From assembly GCA_017960005.1 (NCBI GenBank), contig JAGCZM010000148.1, positions 1 to 5,589 of the forward strand: DNA of 5,589 nt. Direction: 5' to 3'. The position numbers and the translations under genes are program-made. Source of the stretch: Eggerthellaceae bacterium. GTDB lineage: Bacteria > Actinomycetota > Coriobacteriia > Coriobacteriales > Eggerthellaceae. The notes under the pieces are model-generated. The model was not told the origin of the DNA. It worked only from the letters and a program-made list of their open reading frames with translations, and did no database searches. The number at the start of each line of letters is the position of its first letter. Position 1 is the stretch's first letter. Positions 4,034 through 5,589 of this stretch are shown piece by piece.

Positions 4034-5589
4034 CTAATCGAGCAACTCGTCCAAATCCTCTTCTTTGAGACCCTCCTCAACCTTGCAGACGGTCTTGCCG
4101 TTTTCATCAAGATCGATGAGCACATGGGCTCTGTCGGGAAGCTCGCCGCGTACAGCGCATTCGGCGATGCCGTCCACCACTTCACGCTGAATCAAACGCT
4201 TCAGCGGACGCGCGCCGTAGGCAGGGTCAAACCCATCTATGGCCAGATGCTCCAATACCATGCCGGTGACATCCAGCGTGATATGGCGATCGGACAGACG
4301 CTTGCGGACATCATTGAGTTGCAACTCGACGATCTTCTCCATATCCTCGATGGAGAGTTCCTTAAACGTGATGACTTCGTCGATGCGGTTCAAGAACTCC
4401 GGCCTGAACGTCGCTCTCAAGGCGTCGTTCATCTTTTCCATGAACTCCGACATCTTGCGGGCCGCGGCTTCGGTGGACATGTTTTGCAGGTTTTCCATCA
4501 TCTGGCCCATGCTCTGTCCTTCTGCCTCTTCGGCATAGAACTGGCTGCCGACGTTACTCGTCATGATGATGATGGCGTTCTTGAAGCTGACTACCCTACC
4601 CTGACCGTCGGTCAAACGGCCGTCGTCGAGCACCTGCAACAACACGTTGAACACATCGGGATGCGCTTTTTCGATCTCGTCGAGCAAAATAACGCAGTAC
4701 GGACGGCGACGCACCGCTTCGGTGAGTTGTCCGCCCTCGTCATAGCCGACATATCCGGGAGGGGCGCCGATCAAACGCTGCACGCTGAACTTCTCCATGT
4801 ACTCGGACATATCGATTCTCACCATGGCTTTTTCGCTGTCAAACAGACGCTCGGCTAAGGCTTTAGCCAACTCGGTCTTACCGACACCGGTGGGACCCAT
4901 GAACAGAAAACTGCCGATGGGACGGCTGGGATCGCTTAAGCCCGCGCGGTTTCTCCTGATGGCACCCGCCACGGCGGCAACGGCTTCGTTTTGACCGATG
5001 ACGCGCTCATGCAACTTGTCTTCCAGGTTGACCAACTTGGCCATCTCGCCCTGCATCATCTTATGCACCGGAATGCCGGTCCATGCGCTCACAACATCGG
5101 CAATCTCTCCCTCGGAAACCTCTTCTTTTAGGATGGCGCCCTCTTCTTGCTTTTTATTGAGCTCTTCTTCGGCCGCTTTGAGTTTGTTTTGCAAATCCGG
5201 AATCTTCCCGAAACGAATCTCGGAAGCGCGATTGAGATCGCCTTCACGGGTCGCGCGGTCCTCTTCGACGGACGCGGCATCCAACTGGGCTTTGAGATCC
5301 TGAACGTTCAGGATGACGTCTTTTTCGTTCTTCCACTCGGCTTTACGCTTGTCGAGTTCGACTCTGGTTTCGGCAATCTCTTTGCGCAGATTTTCCAAAC
5401 GCTCGGCGGATACGGCATCTTCTTCCTTCATCAATGCCTGCTCCTCGATCTTCATTTGGGTAAGCTTGCGCTCAAGGCTGTCGATATCTTTGGGCATGCT
5501 GTCGATTTCGATACGAAGTCGGCTTGCGGCCTCATCCATCAAGTCGATTGCCTTGTCGGGCAAAAATCTGTCGGTGATGTAGCGGTTGG
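4034..5589 (-). CDS. clpB: ATP-dependent chaperone ClpB, C-terminal part (5' end outside window)
   Basis: ClpB is a hexameric AAA+ disaggregase that works with DnaK to thread proteins out of aggregates. Visible are 517 codons of an expected 860 or so. Numbering from the first full codon: the NBD1 sensor-2 end (RYITDRFLPDKAIDLMDEAA, 2-21); the long coiled-coil middle domain (about 33-148) that separates ClpB from ClpA and ClpC; the VSAWTGIPV linker (166-174); and NBD2 with Walker A GPTGVGKT (231-238), pore loop GYVGY (278-282), Walker B VILLDE (299-304), sensor-1 TSN (343-345), arginine fingers in FRPEFLNR (394-401) and sensor-2 GAR (458-460). The C-terminus is acidic (EEDLDELLD). Between sensor 1 and the arginine fingers lies a longer, Met-rich segment than usual. 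The TTG at 5563 is an internal Leu codon and not a start. Any CtsR, HrcA or sigma-32-type control lies outside the window. Confidence 0.97.
   Translation of the reverse strand, partial: NRYITDRFLPDKAIDLMDEAASRLRIEIDSMPKDIDSLERKLTQMKIEEQALMKEEDAVSAERLENLRKEIAETRVELDKRKAEWKNEKDVILNVQDLKAQLDAASVEEDRATREGDLNRASEIRFGKIPDLQNKLKAAEEELNKKQEEGAILKEEVSEGEIADVVSAWTGIPVHKMMQGEMAKLVNLEDKLHERVIGQNEAVAAVAGAIRRNRAGLSDPSRPIGSFLFMGPTGVGKTELAKALAERLFDSEKAMVRIDMSEYMEKFSVQRLIGAPPGYVGYDEGGQLTEAVRRRPYCVILLDEIEKAHPDVFNVLLQVLDDGRLTDGQGRVVSFKNAIIIMTSNVGSQFYAEEAEGQSMGQMMENLQNMSTEAAARKMSEFMEKMNDALRATFRPEFLNRIDEVITFKELSIEDMEKIVELQLNDVRKRLSDRHITLDVTGMVLEHLAIDGFDPAYGARPLKRLIQREVVDGIAECAVRGELPDRAHVLIDLDENGKTVCKVEEGLKEEDLDELLD

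Noticed and set aside
3929..4858. Long plus-strand open frame (309 residues) opposite clpB
   Set aside because: It overlaps the terminator and the highly conserved NBD2 coding sequence on the other strand; a mirror effect of clpB codon use.

Overview
The window looks like ordinary chromosomal DNA of a low-to-mid GC bacterium, most likely a Gram-positive-type anaerobe (Bacillota or possibly Coriobacteriia). This placement rests on strong AAAGGAGG-type ribosome sites, compact gene spacing, the GT4 glycosyltransferase plus acyltransferase pair, and the general look of the proteins. It is an impression and no search was run. I see no phage, transposon, CRISPR array, tRNA or rRNA.

Layout from left to right. 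(1) Positions 1-800, minus strand: cysteine synthase CysK, cut by the left edge and missing roughly its last 40-45 residues. It has a near-consensus promoter at 881-908 and an inverted repeat over its predicted transcription start. (2) Positions 1035-1828, plus strand: a two-gene unit of a RidA enamine/imine deaminase and a small FMN-barrel protein of the pyridoxamine-phosphate-oxidase-like superfamily. It is divergent from cysK and ends in a hairpin at 1847-1894. (3) Positions 1866-3792, minus strand: a tightly coupled pair of a GT4 glycosyltransferase followed by a PlsC-like acyltransferase. It converges on the RidA unit and has its own promoter at 3867-3896. (4) Positions 4034-5589, minus strand: the C-terminal 60% or so of the ClpB disaggregase (end of NBD1, coiled-coil middle domain, complete NBD2), with a clear intrinsic terminator at 3979-4013. 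The gene continues past the right edge.

How the genes may work together. CysK passes through a PLP-bound 2-aminoacrylate intermediate, and RidA destroys free 2-aminoacrylate, so the divergent arrangement is chemically sensible. The glycosyltransferase and acyltransferase probably act on a membrane glycolipid, with an unknown exact product. ClpB is a general heat-shock and proteostasis protein with no obvious link to its neighbours.

There is no intergenic stretch over 300 bases; the two longest (801-1034 and 3793-4033) hold promoters, inverted repeats, ribosome sites and a terminator. I found no convincing new system. The points worth a second look are the GC palindromes touching identical TATACT boxes at two promoters, the operator-like repeat at cysK, a methionine-rich insertion in ClpB NBD2, and a terminator hairpin whose loop contains the stop codon of the opposing gene.
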